Shown here: one piece after another, positions 1 through 7,139 of the stretch | How the letters are laid out: each line of letters starts with the position of its first letter | How positions within the stretch are numbered: position 1 is the first letter of the stretch | The notes under the pieces: generated by a model | What the model was told of the DNA's origin: nothing | Database searches by the model: none | What the model saw: only the letters and a program-made list of their open reading frames with translations | Program-made: the position numbers and the translations under genes | Source: Lachnospiraceae bacterium | GTDB lineage: Bacteria; Bacillota; Clostridia; Lachnospirales; Lachnospiraceae | Direction: 5' to 3' | Length of the DNA: 40,318 nucleotides | Assembly (NCBI GenBank): GCA_017449485.1 | Contig: JAFTFP010000096.1 | Span: forward strand, 1 to 40,318

Positions 1-1213
1 CCCGGTTCAGCTTTGCCCAGATTGCCGGCCACTGGTTGTGGATCAGCTCCGGGTCGCTGCCGTCATAGAGCACAGCGTCCGTCGGCAGATATTCTCCGAA
101 ATCCGCCATCCAGCCGGACATGCCGATGCCGATCATGTTCTGCTTGATCAGCTCCTTGTACCAGGCATAGGCCTCCGGATTGGTCAGGTCGATCATCGCA
201 GCCGGAAAAGTCGTAATTGTCACCAGATAATCTTCGCCGGCCTTGTTCTTCACACAGTAGCCCCGCGCGGAAGCCTCCCTGTAAAGCTCCTTCTCAATGG
301 CCATGAATGGATTGATGTAGCCCAGGAAGCGGATGCCTTTCTGATTCCACTTCCGGATCTGCTCCTTCAGGTCCGGGTAGAGCTCGTCATCCGCCCGCCA
401 GTTCCACATCACCTGATAACCGAAGCCGGTCCGGCGGCAGCCGCACCAGTCCTGGCTCCAGATCCCGTTCACAGGAATGCCAAACTGCTCACATTTTGCC
501 AGCTTTTCATTGATGACGTCCGGGCCCTGCTGGATGCCCAGGATCATGCCGTCATAAATCCAGTCCGGCAGCGCCGGGACGCGTCCCAGCTGTGCAGAAA
601 GCTTCTCCGACAGCTCCGCGAAAGAAGACGCGGCCGCTGTGGTGATCTCCGCCTCCTGCCGCAGCTCCAGCGTGATCTGCCCGGGTTTCGTAAAATCAAA
701 GCGCATGAAGGACGAGCCGTCCACATGCATAAACCATTTATTGGATGAGACAAAAGTCGGCTGCGCGTAGTAGGACTCGTACTGGCTGAAGGCTCTCTTA
801 TGCTGCGGCCGGGGTCCGTTCTTCTCCCAGGCGGCCAGCTTCTTTTCGATGCGCGCCGCATTCTGATGCTCGGCGACCCAGATCCGCACCTGCTGCCCCT
901 TCAGATCCCACTCGGAGAAAGTCTCGCCGCAGCCGTAATAATGCTCCGACGGATCAGCCTCGAAGGTGATATAGAAGCGGTTCCAGGAGGGATCGGTCAT
1001 GTGAAAGGAAAGGCGGCCTTCCTGCGCATCATAGCTTCCAAGCACCGCGCCGGAAGGATCCTTCAGCTCATGATTCTCCGCTGTCAGCACTGTTCTGCTG
1101 TGCACCCGGTCGCGATACTTAAAGCTCCCCTTCATCATCGGGAAGGAAGCTTTTCCCTTGGCTGCAGTCATCGTGAAATGCCGCAGGTCGGGTATATGCA
1201 CTGTCTTATTCAT
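1..1213 (-). CDS. yihQ: GH31 glycosidase, sulfoquinovosidase (YihQ)-like, C-terminus cut by window edge
   Basis: Hydrolyses an alpha-glycoside; in this context most likely releases sulfoquinovose from sulfoquinovosyl glycerol or related lipids. About 404 N-terminal residues are visible, starting at ATG 1213 (MNKTVHIPDLRHF); a weak AAGG lies upstream. Seen: a GIQQG stretch, then SQDWCG...FGYQVMWNW, and the GH31 nucleophile motif WMADFGEYLPTD near the end. These align well with E. coli YihQ as I remember it, and the WMADFGEYLP segment holds its catalytic Asp. The acid/base Asp lies beyond the window. Two of the family's sulfonate-pocket residues (the Gln of GIQ and of SQDW) and the Trp of VMWNW are present, but the pocket Arg (Arg301 in E. 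coli) is Gln here. It is last in the operon, 34 bp after the isomerase stop. Alternative: a GH31 alpha-glucosidase with altered specificity. Confidence 0.82.
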   Translation of the reverse strand, partial: MNKTVHIPDLRHFTMTAAKGKASFPMMKGSFKYRDRVHSRTVLTAENHELKDPSGAVLGSYDAQEGRLSFHMTDPSWNRFYITFEADPSEHYYGCGETFSEWDLKGQQVRIWVAEHQNAARIEKKLAAWEKNGPRPQHKRAFSQYESYYAQPTFVSSNKWFMHVDGSSFMRFDFTKPGQITLELRQEAEITTAAASSFAELSEKLSAQLGRVPALPDWIYDGMILGIQQGPDVINEKLAKCEQFGIPVNGIWSQDWCGCRRTGFGYQVMWNWRADDELYPDLKEQIRKWNQKGIRFLGYINPFMAIEKELYREASARGYCVKNKAGEDYLVTITTFPAAMIDLTNPEAYAWYKELIKQNMIGIGMSGWMADFGEYLPTDAVLYDGSDPELIHNQWPAIWAKLNR

Positions 1214-1247
1214 GATTTCTCATACCTTATATATTATGGCATCGGGC

Positions 1248-2597
1248 CTAAAATTCACATATTTCCGCGCCGAGCATCCGCCCCAGCATGGCCAACGCCT
1301 CTTCGCAGTCGCCGTACAGTACCGCATAATGCGGTTCCCAGCCGTCCTTCACTGCCCGGTTTACGATCTGGCCCGCATTCTCCTGCGTCTGTACGACCAG
1401 GCTTGTGCCCAGATACTGGCGGGGCCGGTCGAGAATGCTGCCGGGCGCAATAAAGAAGCGGAAGCTTCCGTCCTTCTTTCTGCCGATCCGGAAGATCGTC
1501 GCTTTTTCAGCGGGCTTGCAGCCGAACTCCGCAGTCGGTCCGATTTTCCGGTTCGGGTGCACGCCGACACAGGCACCTGTATCTTCTCTTGCCAGGCAGG
1601 TCGGCGCCATGCCGCAGTGCCAGAAGGTGATCGTGCTCTCGTTTTCATCCACTGCAACAGGATCTCCGAAGAATGCGGCGCTGCCGGTCATCTCCTGCCC
1701 GACATACATGGAAAGGGCGCCGTAGACATCCGCCTCGCAGCTGCAGACGACTTTTTCCGAGTTCAGCAGTGAGAGAACGGCGCAGACCGGTGTGCCGAAC
1801 TCCGTAAAGAAATCCGGCCAGCAGCGCGAAGCCAGCGCACCGATTTCATTTTCTCTGACATAGTTCCGGTAAGCCCGGTAAAGTCTGGCAAAATCCTGCA
1901 CATTCTTTTCCGGCATGTTCTCCAGTCCTCTCAGCTCCCGGCCGGCCTGTTCGAGCTCCTCCCGGACTTCCTCCTCCGTGTAGGACTGTGCCGTCCGGAT
2001 CAGCTCTCTGGCTTCCACTGACAGAAGGCGCACGCCGAAAGTTCCCATCAGCTCCTGATCCAGCGCCCGGCCGAAGCCGAAGCCCTCCGGGGTATGACCC
2101 ACCGCCAGAAGCCGCAGGCTGCGCATCTGCTTCAGTGCCCGTACCGCCAGCGCCGCGTCACGGACAGCCCTCCGGACCTGCTCCTCCTCGGGCGCTCCGA
2201 GCACATATTCAAAATCTGACTCGCGCATGGCGCGGATCGCACCGCCGGCGGAGAAAGCGCCGGTCAGCGAATTCAGCCTGAGGCGGCCGCCGTCTCCAGC
2301 GGGCTCCCGCAGGGTCCACAGCAGAATCGGCGTCTTGTCAAAAGCATGCAGAACTTCATAGGTGTAGGCCGCGTTGGCAAAGGTGAGATTCTGCAGAATA
2401 ATCAGGTCCGGCGTCTTGTCCGCGATAAATTCCCGCAGCGCCGCGGTGGAAAGCAGACCGCCCTCCGGGCAGATCACCTCTTCCCCGGAGAGTACTTCCC
2501 GGAGCATGGCCGCCGAGCGCGCAAACTGGTCCGAAGCCGTCTCCATGTGAAAGGTGCCGACACCGATCGGCAGATATAAAACAGATACCTTGCTCAT
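1248..2597 (-). CDS. sftI: Sulfoquinovose isomerase candidate (fucose/arabinose isomerase fold)
   Basis: Predicted aldose-ketose isomerase converting sulfoquinovose to 6-deoxy-6-sulfofructose. The 449-residue protein has the two-part layout of the L-fucose/L-arabinose isomerase superfamily: an N-terminal Rossmann-like half (SVLYLPIGVGTFHMETA; DLIILQNLTF) and a C-terminal half with conserved CEADVYGALSMYV (about 287-299) and ITFWHCGMAP (about 323-332). In the family such Glu and His residues coordinate the catalytic metal; I infer Glu288 and His327 here. The start ATG overlaps the dehydrogenase stop by 4 bp, so the two are translationally coupled. The fold alone does not define the substrate. 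The sulfo-TAL assignment rests on the neighbouring transaldolase, YihU-like reductase and YihQ-like glycosidase. Confidence 0.75.
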   Translation of the reverse strand: MSKVSVLYLPIGVGTFHMETASDQFARSAAMLREVLSGEEVICPEGGLLSTAALREFIADKTPDLIILQNLTFANAAYTYEVLHAFDKTPILLWTLREPAGDGGRLRLNSLTGAFSAGGAIRAMRESDFEYVLGAPEEEQVRRAVRDAALAVRALKQMRSLRLLAVGHTPEGFGFGRALDQELMGTFGVRLLSVEARELIRTAQSYTEEEVREELEQAGRELRGLENMPEKNVQDFARLYRAYRNYVRENEIGALASRCWPDFFTEFGTPVCAVLSLLNSEKVVCSCEADVYGALSMYVGQEMTGSAAFFGDPVAVDENESTITFWHCGMAPTCLAREDTGACVGVHPNRKIGPTAEFGCKPAEKATIFRIGRKKDGSFRFFIAPGSILDRPRQYLGTSLVVQTQENAGQIVNRAVKDGWEPHYAVLYGDCEEALAMLGRMLGAEICEF

Positions 2598-3475
2598 GCT
2601 CTTCCCCTCACAATCTTCCAGGTCGCGCCCCAGTCTTCTTTTCCAAGTCCCGCCGCCAGTGCCTCCTGATAGACGCCATAGGCCACTTCCTCACCGGGCA
2701 TCGGTACGCCGCAGTCTTTCGCGAGCTGCACCGCGATGCCCACATCCTTGGCCGCATTCTGCAGCGAAAAGGCGGTGGGATATTCGTCTTTGGCAAACAT
2801 GGCTGCGTGATTGTCCAGATAGGCGTTCTGCGCGCCGCCGTAGGAAATCGCGCGCACATAAGTCTCCGGATCAATGCCATTGGCCCCGGCCAGCGTCAGC
2901 GTCTCGTTGACGCCGTTCTGAATCTGAGAAGCCAGCGCATTATGGCAGATCTTCATAACCAGACCATTGCCGTTTACGCCCATGCGGATGACATTTTCAC
3001 CCATCATCGAGAGGATGGGCAGGATTGTCTCGTACAGAGGCTCATCGCAGCCCACATAGATGCCCAGCTTGCCGGCGATGGCCGCCGCCTGGGATTTCAC
3101 GACCGGCGCATCCGCAAACTGCGCGCCCGTCTGTTTTACTTTTTCTGCGATCTTTCTCGACGCACCGGGGTCGATGGTGCTCATGTCAATACAGATTTTG
3201 CCCGCGCCAAGCACCGGCAGAAGCTCGTCATACACCGCCTCGGAGTCCTCTGTCCGCGGCACCATGGTGATGATCAGATCCGCGCGCTGCGCGAGTTCCT
3301 TCTTGTCCTCCACTGCCTCGGCGCCGTACTGCGAAAGCTCCTCGGAAAGGCGCAGTGCCTTTTCATGCGTGCGGTTGCACAGCAGCACCTTTCCGTCAAA
3401 TTTTGCCGCGATATTGCTGCTCATCGGCGCGCCCATAATGCCCAGTCCGATGAAGCCGATTGTTCTGATTTCCAT
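2594..3475 (-). CDS. 3-Sulfolactaldehyde reductase candidate (YihU-like beta-hydroxyacid dehydrogenase)
   Basis: Predicted NAD(H)-dependent reductase that turns 3-sulfolactaldehyde into 2,3-dihydroxypropanesulfonate, regenerating NAD+ during fermentation. At 293 residues it has the usual family length. Seen: Rossmann GFIGLGIMGAPMSSN (7-21), DAPVVKSQAAAIAGKL (122-137), catalytic Lys175 in GLVMKICHNAL, and a C-terminal KDVGIAVQLAKDCGVPMP. Ordinary hydroxyisobutyrate dehydrogenases carry DAPVSGG at the second motif. E. coli YihU has an Arg-Thr-Ser type segment (VGRTSANAI) that contacts the sulfonate, and VVKSQAAAI here is a conservative variant of that, which supports the assignment. It lies 19 bp downstream of the transaldolase stop and overlaps the isomerase start by 4 bp. 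Alternative: a related hydroxyacid or tartronate semialdehyde reductase. Confidence 0.78.
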   Translation of the reverse strand: MEIRTIGFIGLGIMGAPMSSNIAAKFDGKVLLCNRTHEKALRLSEELSQYGAEAVEDKKELAQRADLIITMVPRTEDSEAVYDELLPVLGAGKICIDMSTIDPGASRKIAEKVKQTGAQFADAPVVKSQAAAIAGKLGIYVGCDEPLYETILPILSMMGENVIRMGVNGNGLVMKICHNALASQIQNGVNETLTLAGANGIDPETYVRAISYGGAQNAYLDNHAAMFAKDEYPTAFSLQNAAKDVGIAVQLAKDCGVPMPGEEVAYGVYQEALAAGLGKEDWGATWKIVRGRA

Positions 3476-3494
3476 CCTGCTGCTCCTTAAATAC

Positions 3495-4178
3495 TTATTG
3501 TGCTGTGTGATCCCAGGCGTCCGTAAAGGTATCCATGCCCTGTCTTGTGTAAGCGTGATTGACAGCTGCCTGGAAGATCGGCAGGCCGGCGGTCACGATG
3601 TCGACGCCCGAGACGGCGCAGTCCACGATCTGCTTCGGGGAGCGGACGGCAGCTGCGATGATCTGGGTCTTCCCATACCAGCCGTAGTTCTTGTAGATGG
3701 TCACGATATCCTGCATGTACTGTCTGCAGTCCTCGCCGTTGTCCTCTTTCCAGCCGATGAAGGGTGAGACGAACAGGCAGCCTGCGCGGCCGGCGAGAAT
3801 CGCCTGCGAGGGCGAGAAGACCAGTGTCAGATTGGTGCGGATGCCTTCCTTCTCCAGCACGCGGGCTGCTGCCGCGCCGCTCGGAATGCAGGGCACCTTG
3901 ATGACAAAATTCGGACTGATGTCTGCGATCCTGCGCGCGGCCTCCGCGATTTCCTGTGCATCGGTCAGATGAGGATTGATCTCCACAGAGACCGGAAAGA
4001 CATCCTTTCCGTCAAGACCCTTCTCACGGATCCACGCCGCGATATCATTGATGGCCGTCAGGAACGGCTTGCCGCTGTTCTGAATATGCCGCGGATTGGT
4101 CGTCACACCGTCAATCCCGAAGGTCTCCCAGGCTGTCTCGATTTCGTTCAGCTTTGCGCTGTCCAGAAAGAATTTCAT
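3495..4178 (-). CDS. sftT: Small class I transaldolase, 6-deoxy-6-sulfofructose transaldolase candidate
   Basis: Predicted to cleave sulfofructose to 3-sulfolactaldehyde and pass the glycerone moiety to glyceraldehyde 3-phosphate, yielding fructose 6-phosphate. The 227-residue length fits the short transaldolase/fructose-6-phosphate aldolase group. Seen: MKFFLDSAKLNEIETAW at the N-terminus, GVTTNPRHI (24-32), the Schiff-base lysine in FVIKVPCIPSG (Lys94), and GKTQIIAAAVRSP late in the chain. Ordinary relatives read TTNPSL or TTNPSI; Arg30 in this position could contact the sulfonate (inference). It is the first gene of the operon, with a strong AAGGGGG ribosome binding site 8-10 bases before ATG 4178. 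The three downstream genes fit successive sulfo-TAL steps. Without that context it would be called only a transaldolase-like protein. Confidence 0.8.
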   Translation of the reverse strand: MKFFLDSAKLNEIETAWETFGIDGVTTNPRHIQNSGKPFLTAINDIAAWIREKGLDGKDVFPVSVEINPHLTDAQEIAEAARRIADISPNFVIKVPCIPSGAAAARVLEKEGIRTNLTLVFSPSQAILAGRAGCLFVSPFIGWKEDNGEDCRQYMQDIVTIYKNYGWYGKTQIIAAAVRSPKQIVDCAVSGVDIVTAGLPIFQAAVNHAYTRQGMDTFTDAWDHTAQ

Positions 4179-4210
4179 GTGTGTAATCCCCCTTAAAAGA
4201 ATTCTAGAAT

Positions 4211-4243
4211 AGCAAAGAAGCGGAACCTGAAAAAGGCTCCGCT
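4211..4243 (-). terminator. Candidate terminator of the flavodoxin transcript
   Basis: Minus-strand hairpin: AGCGGAGCC (4243-4235), loop of 7, GGTTCCGCT (4227-4219), followed by TCTTTGCT. One G-U pair, and the U-tract is poor. It would end transcripts arriving from flavodoxin. Transcripts starting at the promoter just upstream would lack part of the 5' arm, so the hairpin should be weaker for them. Confidence 0.5.
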
Positions 4244-4246
4244 CCC

Positions 4247-4275
4247 ATTGTAGTTTTATAATACGATGAAATCAA
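4247..4275 (-). promoter_or_regulatory. Candidate sigma-A promoter of the sulfoglycolysis operon
   Basis: On the minus strand TTGATT (4275-4270) is separated by 17 bases from TACAAT (4252-4247). The predicted start site, about 4240, falls inside the hairpin at 4219-4243. No clear operator palindrome is visible beside it. Confidence 0.55.
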
Positions 4276-4289
4276 TCCGATTTTGCGTC

Positions 4290-4712
4290 TCAGGCGAGTG
4301 CTGTTCCGAGGGCTCTGCAGGCTGCAAGGGCATCGTCATCGGGTGTGTTCTGGCAGATCACCGGGTCTGCGGCCATCACAGCGCCGTCTGCAAGGCAGCG
4401 GCCTTCCCAGTCGGTCATCCAGGCACCGTCGCCCCAGCCCCAGGACCCAAACAGGCCGATCTTCTTGCCGTTCAGCGCGCCTTCGACTTCTGTAAACATG
4501 GGATCAAATTCGGATTCCTCCAGAACCTCTGCACCCATGGCCGGGCAGCCGAAAGCGATGGCGTCATAGGATGCGACATCAGCTGCGGAGAATTCGGAAG
4601 GTCCAAGAACGGTCACTTCGGCGCCGCCGGCTTTTGCTCCGTCGGCTACAGCCTCCGCCATCATGCCGGTGTTGCCGGTTCCTGTCCAGTAAACAACTGC
4701 TACTTTACTCAT
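4290..4712 (-). CDS. Short-chain flavodoxin
   Basis: Small FMN-binding electron carrier, cytoplasmic, able to replace ferredoxin in low-potential electron transfer. The 140-residue length fits short-chain flavodoxins. Seen: VVYWTGTGNTGMMA (6-19), the phosphate-binding loop of the family (T/S-x-T-G-N-T); FGCPAMGAEVLE (54-65), the first isoalloxazine loop; and LFGSWGWGDGAWMTDW (107-122), the second aromatic loop. Translation starts at ATG 4712 behind an AAGGAGG-type site. It lies downstream of the DUF3793 gene, separated by copy 1 of the two-hairpin intergenic repeat, and no promoter is evident between them, so both probably share the operator-bearing promoter at 5462-5490. The physiological partner is unknown. 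Confidence 0.93.
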   Translation of the reverse strand: MSKVAVVYWTGTGNTGMMAEAVADGAKAGGAEVTVLGPSEFSAADVASYDAIAFGCPAMGAEVLEESEFDPMFTEVEGALNGKKIGLFGSWGWGDGAWMTDWEGRCLADGAVMAADPVICQNTPDDDALAACRALGTALA

Positions 4713-4732
4713 CTGTTTTTCCTCCTTCTGAT

Positions 4733-4811
4733 TTGAACATCGCCCGATTCAATACGCTCTCCGGCGTACGGGCGGCACTGCATGTCAAGTCCTTTCACAG
4801 CAGACTTGACA
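4733..4811 (-). repeat. Two-hairpin intergenic repeat, copy 1
   Basis: In plus-strand order: TTGAA (4733-4737); hairpin A with outer arms CGCCCG/CGGGCG (4741-4746, 4769-4774) and inner arms TACGC/GCGTA (4753-4757, 4764-4768); TTCAA (4748-4752) inside A; then hairpin B with arms TGTCAAGTC/GACTTGACA (4783-4791, 4803-4811). In the transcript B comes first, 6 bases after the DUF3793 stop. Element A then ends about 28 bases before the flavodoxin start. See copies at 10549 and 25964. Confidence 0.8.
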
Positions 4812-4817
4812 CAACCT

Positions 4818-5378
4818 TTAAAACTGTTTTCCCCGGACGGTGAGATCCAGAATGCTCCGGCCGCTGCTCCAGCACTTTTCATAGACATCGGTGCACTTGC
4901 GGAATTTCCGGAAGGTCTTTCTCGCCGCGGATTCGTCTCCGTAGACGCGCCAGGTTCCGACGCATTTGCAGCCCCGGTCCCGGTGCTCCATGAAGCCGAT
5001 GACATCCTCCGGCGGATAGCCCAGAAAAAAGCCGATCTCATGGGGGAAATCCTGGCTGAGCTGAAGGCGCTTCGCCAGATACGCGACGCACTCCTCCGTA
5101 CTGCCGCAGGGATAACCCAGCTGCCCCAGGCACTTCTGTGCGCGCTCATCCTTCAGATCTGTGCCCAGCCGGTCCGGCCGGTACAGATACAGGAGCGTGC
5201 ATCCCTTCCGGGAGCGCAGCGGCACCGCCCGCAGGCCCTTGCCGCCAAATACCTGATTCATTTCCCGCATCTCCCGCATCACCTGCGCGGAATCTTCCCA
5301 CTGCAGATTCACCAGACTCGCTGTCTTAATTCCGGCAAGCGTAGGGGAACAGTTCTCAATCAGTACTTTTTCCGGCAT
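4818..5378 (-). CDS. DUF3793 family protein
   Basis: A 186-residue soluble protein of unknown biochemical function. I recognise the DUF3793 pattern: N-terminal NCSPTLAGIKTASLVNL, central GCTLLYLYRPDRL (about 59-71), LGYPCGSTEECVAYLAKRL (about 87-105), and the family-typical FPHEIGFFLGYPPEDVIGF (about 111-129) followed by a KCVGTWRVYGD segment. No signal peptide or membrane segment is seen. Conserved cysteines (CTL, PCGS, KCVG) could bind metal or be redox-active; that is inference. The family commonly neighbours flavodoxin and ferrous-iron genes in clostridia, and here a flavodoxin gene follows it. Start ATG 5378. The strong promoter and palindrome just upstream suggest regulated expression of both genes. 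Confidence 0.82.
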   Translation of the reverse strand: MPEKVLIENCSPTLAGIKTASLVNLQWEDSAQVMREMREMNQVFGGKGLRAVPLRSRKGCTLLYLYRPDRLGTDLKDERAQKCLGQLGYPCGSTEECVAYLAKRLQLSQDFPHEIGFFLGYPPEDVIGFMEHRDRGCKCVGTWRVYGDESAARKTFRKFRKCTDVYEKCWSSGRSILDLTVRGKQF

Positions 5379-5422
5379 CTGATTCTCCGTCCTCTGTACA
5401 GAAAACTGTACAGGCTGCTCTG

Positions 5423-5453
5423 GTTAGTTATGACTAAGTTTGTAATAACTAAC
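5423..5453. promoter_or_regulatory. Operator-like palindrome
   Basis: Perfect 9-bp inverted repeat GTTAGTTAT (5423-5431) and ATAACTAAC (5445-5453) with a 13-bp spacer. A nested TTAGT...ACTAA (5425-5436 region) lies on the left half. It begins about 8 bases downstream of the -10 box, a position suited to a repressor that blocks start or clearance. The TTAG...CTAA half-sites recall DtxR/IdeR-type metal regulators, but the regulator is not identified. Confidence 0.6.
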
Positions 5454-5461
5454 TGTCTGCA

Positions 5462-5490
5462 ATCATACACTCACCCTGCCCGCCTGTCAA
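5462..5490 (-). promoter_or_regulatory. Sigma-A promoter of the DUF3793-flavodoxin operon
   Basis: On the minus strand a consensus TTGACA (5490-5485) is followed after exactly 17 bases by TATGAT (5467-5462). Predicted transcription start near 5455, immediately before or within the palindrome at 5423-5453. Confidence 0.8.
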
Positions 5491-5496
5491 GAACAG

Positions 5497-5528
5497 AAAA
5501 AAGCACGGGCCGGCGGGCTCGTGCTTTT
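5497..5528 (-). terminator. Rho-independent terminator after the GH43 gene
   Basis: Minus-strand AAAAGCACGAGCC, loop CGCC, GGCCCGTGC followed by six T. One A-C mismatch in an otherwise 9-bp stem; A/T extension on both sides. It lies 35 bases after the GH43 stop and just upstream of the DUF3793 promoter. Confidence 0.85.
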
Positions 5529-5562
5529 CGTTATCAGATTCTTTTCTGAAAACCTTCTGTTT

Positions 5563-7053
5563 TTATTCCGAGAAGAACGCGAACGACTTCATCTCCAGCT
5601 CGCCGGTGCCGTGGAAGCGGAAGTAAAGCGCGCGCCTGCCGGGGGCGGTGAGAACGGGAATGAGCTTCATCTCCCACTCGTCGGAGTTGACCTGGGTCTC
5701 GTACTCGCCGATGACATCAGAGCCCTTCCGGGTATAGGCGACTTCGATGGTGCCTGCGAAGTGGCCGCGCACCTCCACAGCGATCAGGTCCGTGTCGACG
5801 AATTCAAAGTATTTGTAACCGACAATGGCACCGTCCTTGATGCCGGTGATATAGGAGCGATTGCATTCCTCCGTCACGCGGATCTGCGTCTTCATGACAG
5901 GGTTCTGATAGTCAATGCCGTCGGTCGTCGTGGGATCCGTCAGATGGCAGGCGATGGTGGCCGGATAGCTTCCGCTGGCTGCGAGCGGTCCGCCGTTCAG
6001 GCCGCAGCTGGTGATTTCTACCTGCTCAATGCTGCCATCCTCGCGGATATTGATTTTCTCCGCACAGCCCTGTCTGGAAAACTCTGTTCCGTTGGTCTGA
6101 CGATGATAGAAAATATAATAATCTCCGCCGATTTCCGCGATACCGCCGTGGTTATTTCCCAGCGGGTATACCGGGTGCTCACGGTTGTTCAGGCCGATGT
6201 CTCCGTTCGAGACGACGGTGCCGCCATAGACAAAACCTGCATCCGGCCGGTCGCTGACCGCATAGCACAGCTCATGGCTCTTGTGGCTGGAATAGACAAA
6301 ATAATACTTCCCGCGGATTTTCCGGATCGAGGAGGCCTCGAAGAAGCCGTGGCCCTCAAAGCCGGTTCCGGCTGTGTGATGTCCGCCCGGAATCAGCACG
6401 CGGGGCTCCTCCTTCGCCGTCACCATATCCTGCTCCAGCTCTACCACCATGGAGTTCTCGCCGAATTCCCACTCGGACATATGGCGGAACATTTCCGCCT
6501 GCTCCGCCGGCATGGCCGCGAGCTCCTCCTCCGTGAACTTCGGCAGAATCATTTCCTTTTCCGCTGCCGGCGCAAAGCCGTAATACAGGTAGACACGCCC
6601 GTCGTCATCCGTCAGCACCGCCGGATCAAAGGCCATGCCCTCATTGACATTCTTGCCGCCCAGGATGTGCTCCGGATAATGAACATGCCCCAGGAAGGTG
6701 AACGGCCCCGCCGGGGAATCGCTGACCGCCACGCCGATTTCCGGATGGAAATTGAAGCAATAGTACAGATAGTAGCGGCCGTCCGGTCCCTTGGTCACAT
6801 CCGGTGCCCAGAGCTGCTTCGTGTCATCCGGATTGGACGGATCCTGGTCTCTTCTGTAGCTGATGCCCTCGCAGCGCCACGCCTTCAGATTATCCACCGG
6901 TGCGGACCAGACCTGATAGTGCCCCTCGCAGTACTTTTCACCGCCGGCCCGGTCATGAGAGCCGTAAATATAGACGCGGCCGTCAAATACATGCGGCTCG
7001 CCGTCCGGAATATATTCGTTTAAGGGTAAATAGGGATTGTAGATCTGTTCCAT
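5563..7053 (-). CDS. Glycoside hydrolase family 43
   Basis: Predicted five-bladed beta-propeller glycosidase acting on arabinose- or xylose-containing oligosaccharides (family knowledge; the exact substrate is not readable). 496 residues, no signal peptide, so cytoplasmic. The GH43 triad is visible: Asp17 in YIPDGEPHVFDGRVYIYGSHD as base, Asp143 in MAFDPAVLTDDDGRVYLYYG as pKa modulator, and Glu239 in GHGFFEASSIRKIRGKYYFVY as acid. The last ~125 residues form a separate, probably beta-sandwich module (from about RVTEECNRSYI onward) resembling a carbohydrate-binding domain. Start ATG 7053 follows an AGGAAAGGAAG site. The gene has its own terminator at 5497-5528; an 86-bp gap separates it from dusB, with no convincing promoter seen there. 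Confidence 0.9.
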   Translation of the reverse strand: MEQIYNPYLPLNEYIPDGEPHVFDGRVYIYGSHDRAGGEKYCEGHYQVWSAPVDNLKAWRCEGISYRRDQDPSNPDDTKQLWAPDVTKGPDGRYYLYYCFNFHPEIGVAVSDSPAGPFTFLGHVHYPEHILGGKNVNEGMAFDPAVLTDDDGRVYLYYGFAPAAEKEMILPKFTEEELAAMPAEQAEMFRHMSEWEFGENSMVVELEQDMVTAKEEPRVLIPGGHHTAGTGFEGHGFFEASSIRKIRGKYYFVYSSHKSHELCYAVSDRPDAGFVYGGTVVSNGDIGLNNREHPVYPLGNNHGGIAEIGGDYYIFYHRQTNGTEFSRQGCAEKINIREDGSIEQVEITSCGLNGGPLAASGSYPATIACHLTDPTTTDGIDYQNPVMKTQIRVTEECNRSYITGIKDGAIVGYKYFEFVDTDLIAVEVRGHFAGTIEVAYTRKGSDVIGEYETQVNSDEWEMKLIPVLTAPGRRALYFRFHGTGELEMKSFAFFSE

Positions 7054-7139
7054 GTCTGCTTCCTTTCCTGTCAGAACCTGTCAAAATATGGCTGCGGTTA
7101 TTGATTGTCTGCTGTAAAAGTAAATCGTTCGCAGGTACT

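Noticed and set aside
5521..7023. 500-codon plus-strand open frame opposite the GH43 gene
   Set aside because: Starts inside the GH43 terminator and gives low-complexity Ile/Leu/Arg-rich protein; the GH43 catalytic motifs are clear on the minus strand.
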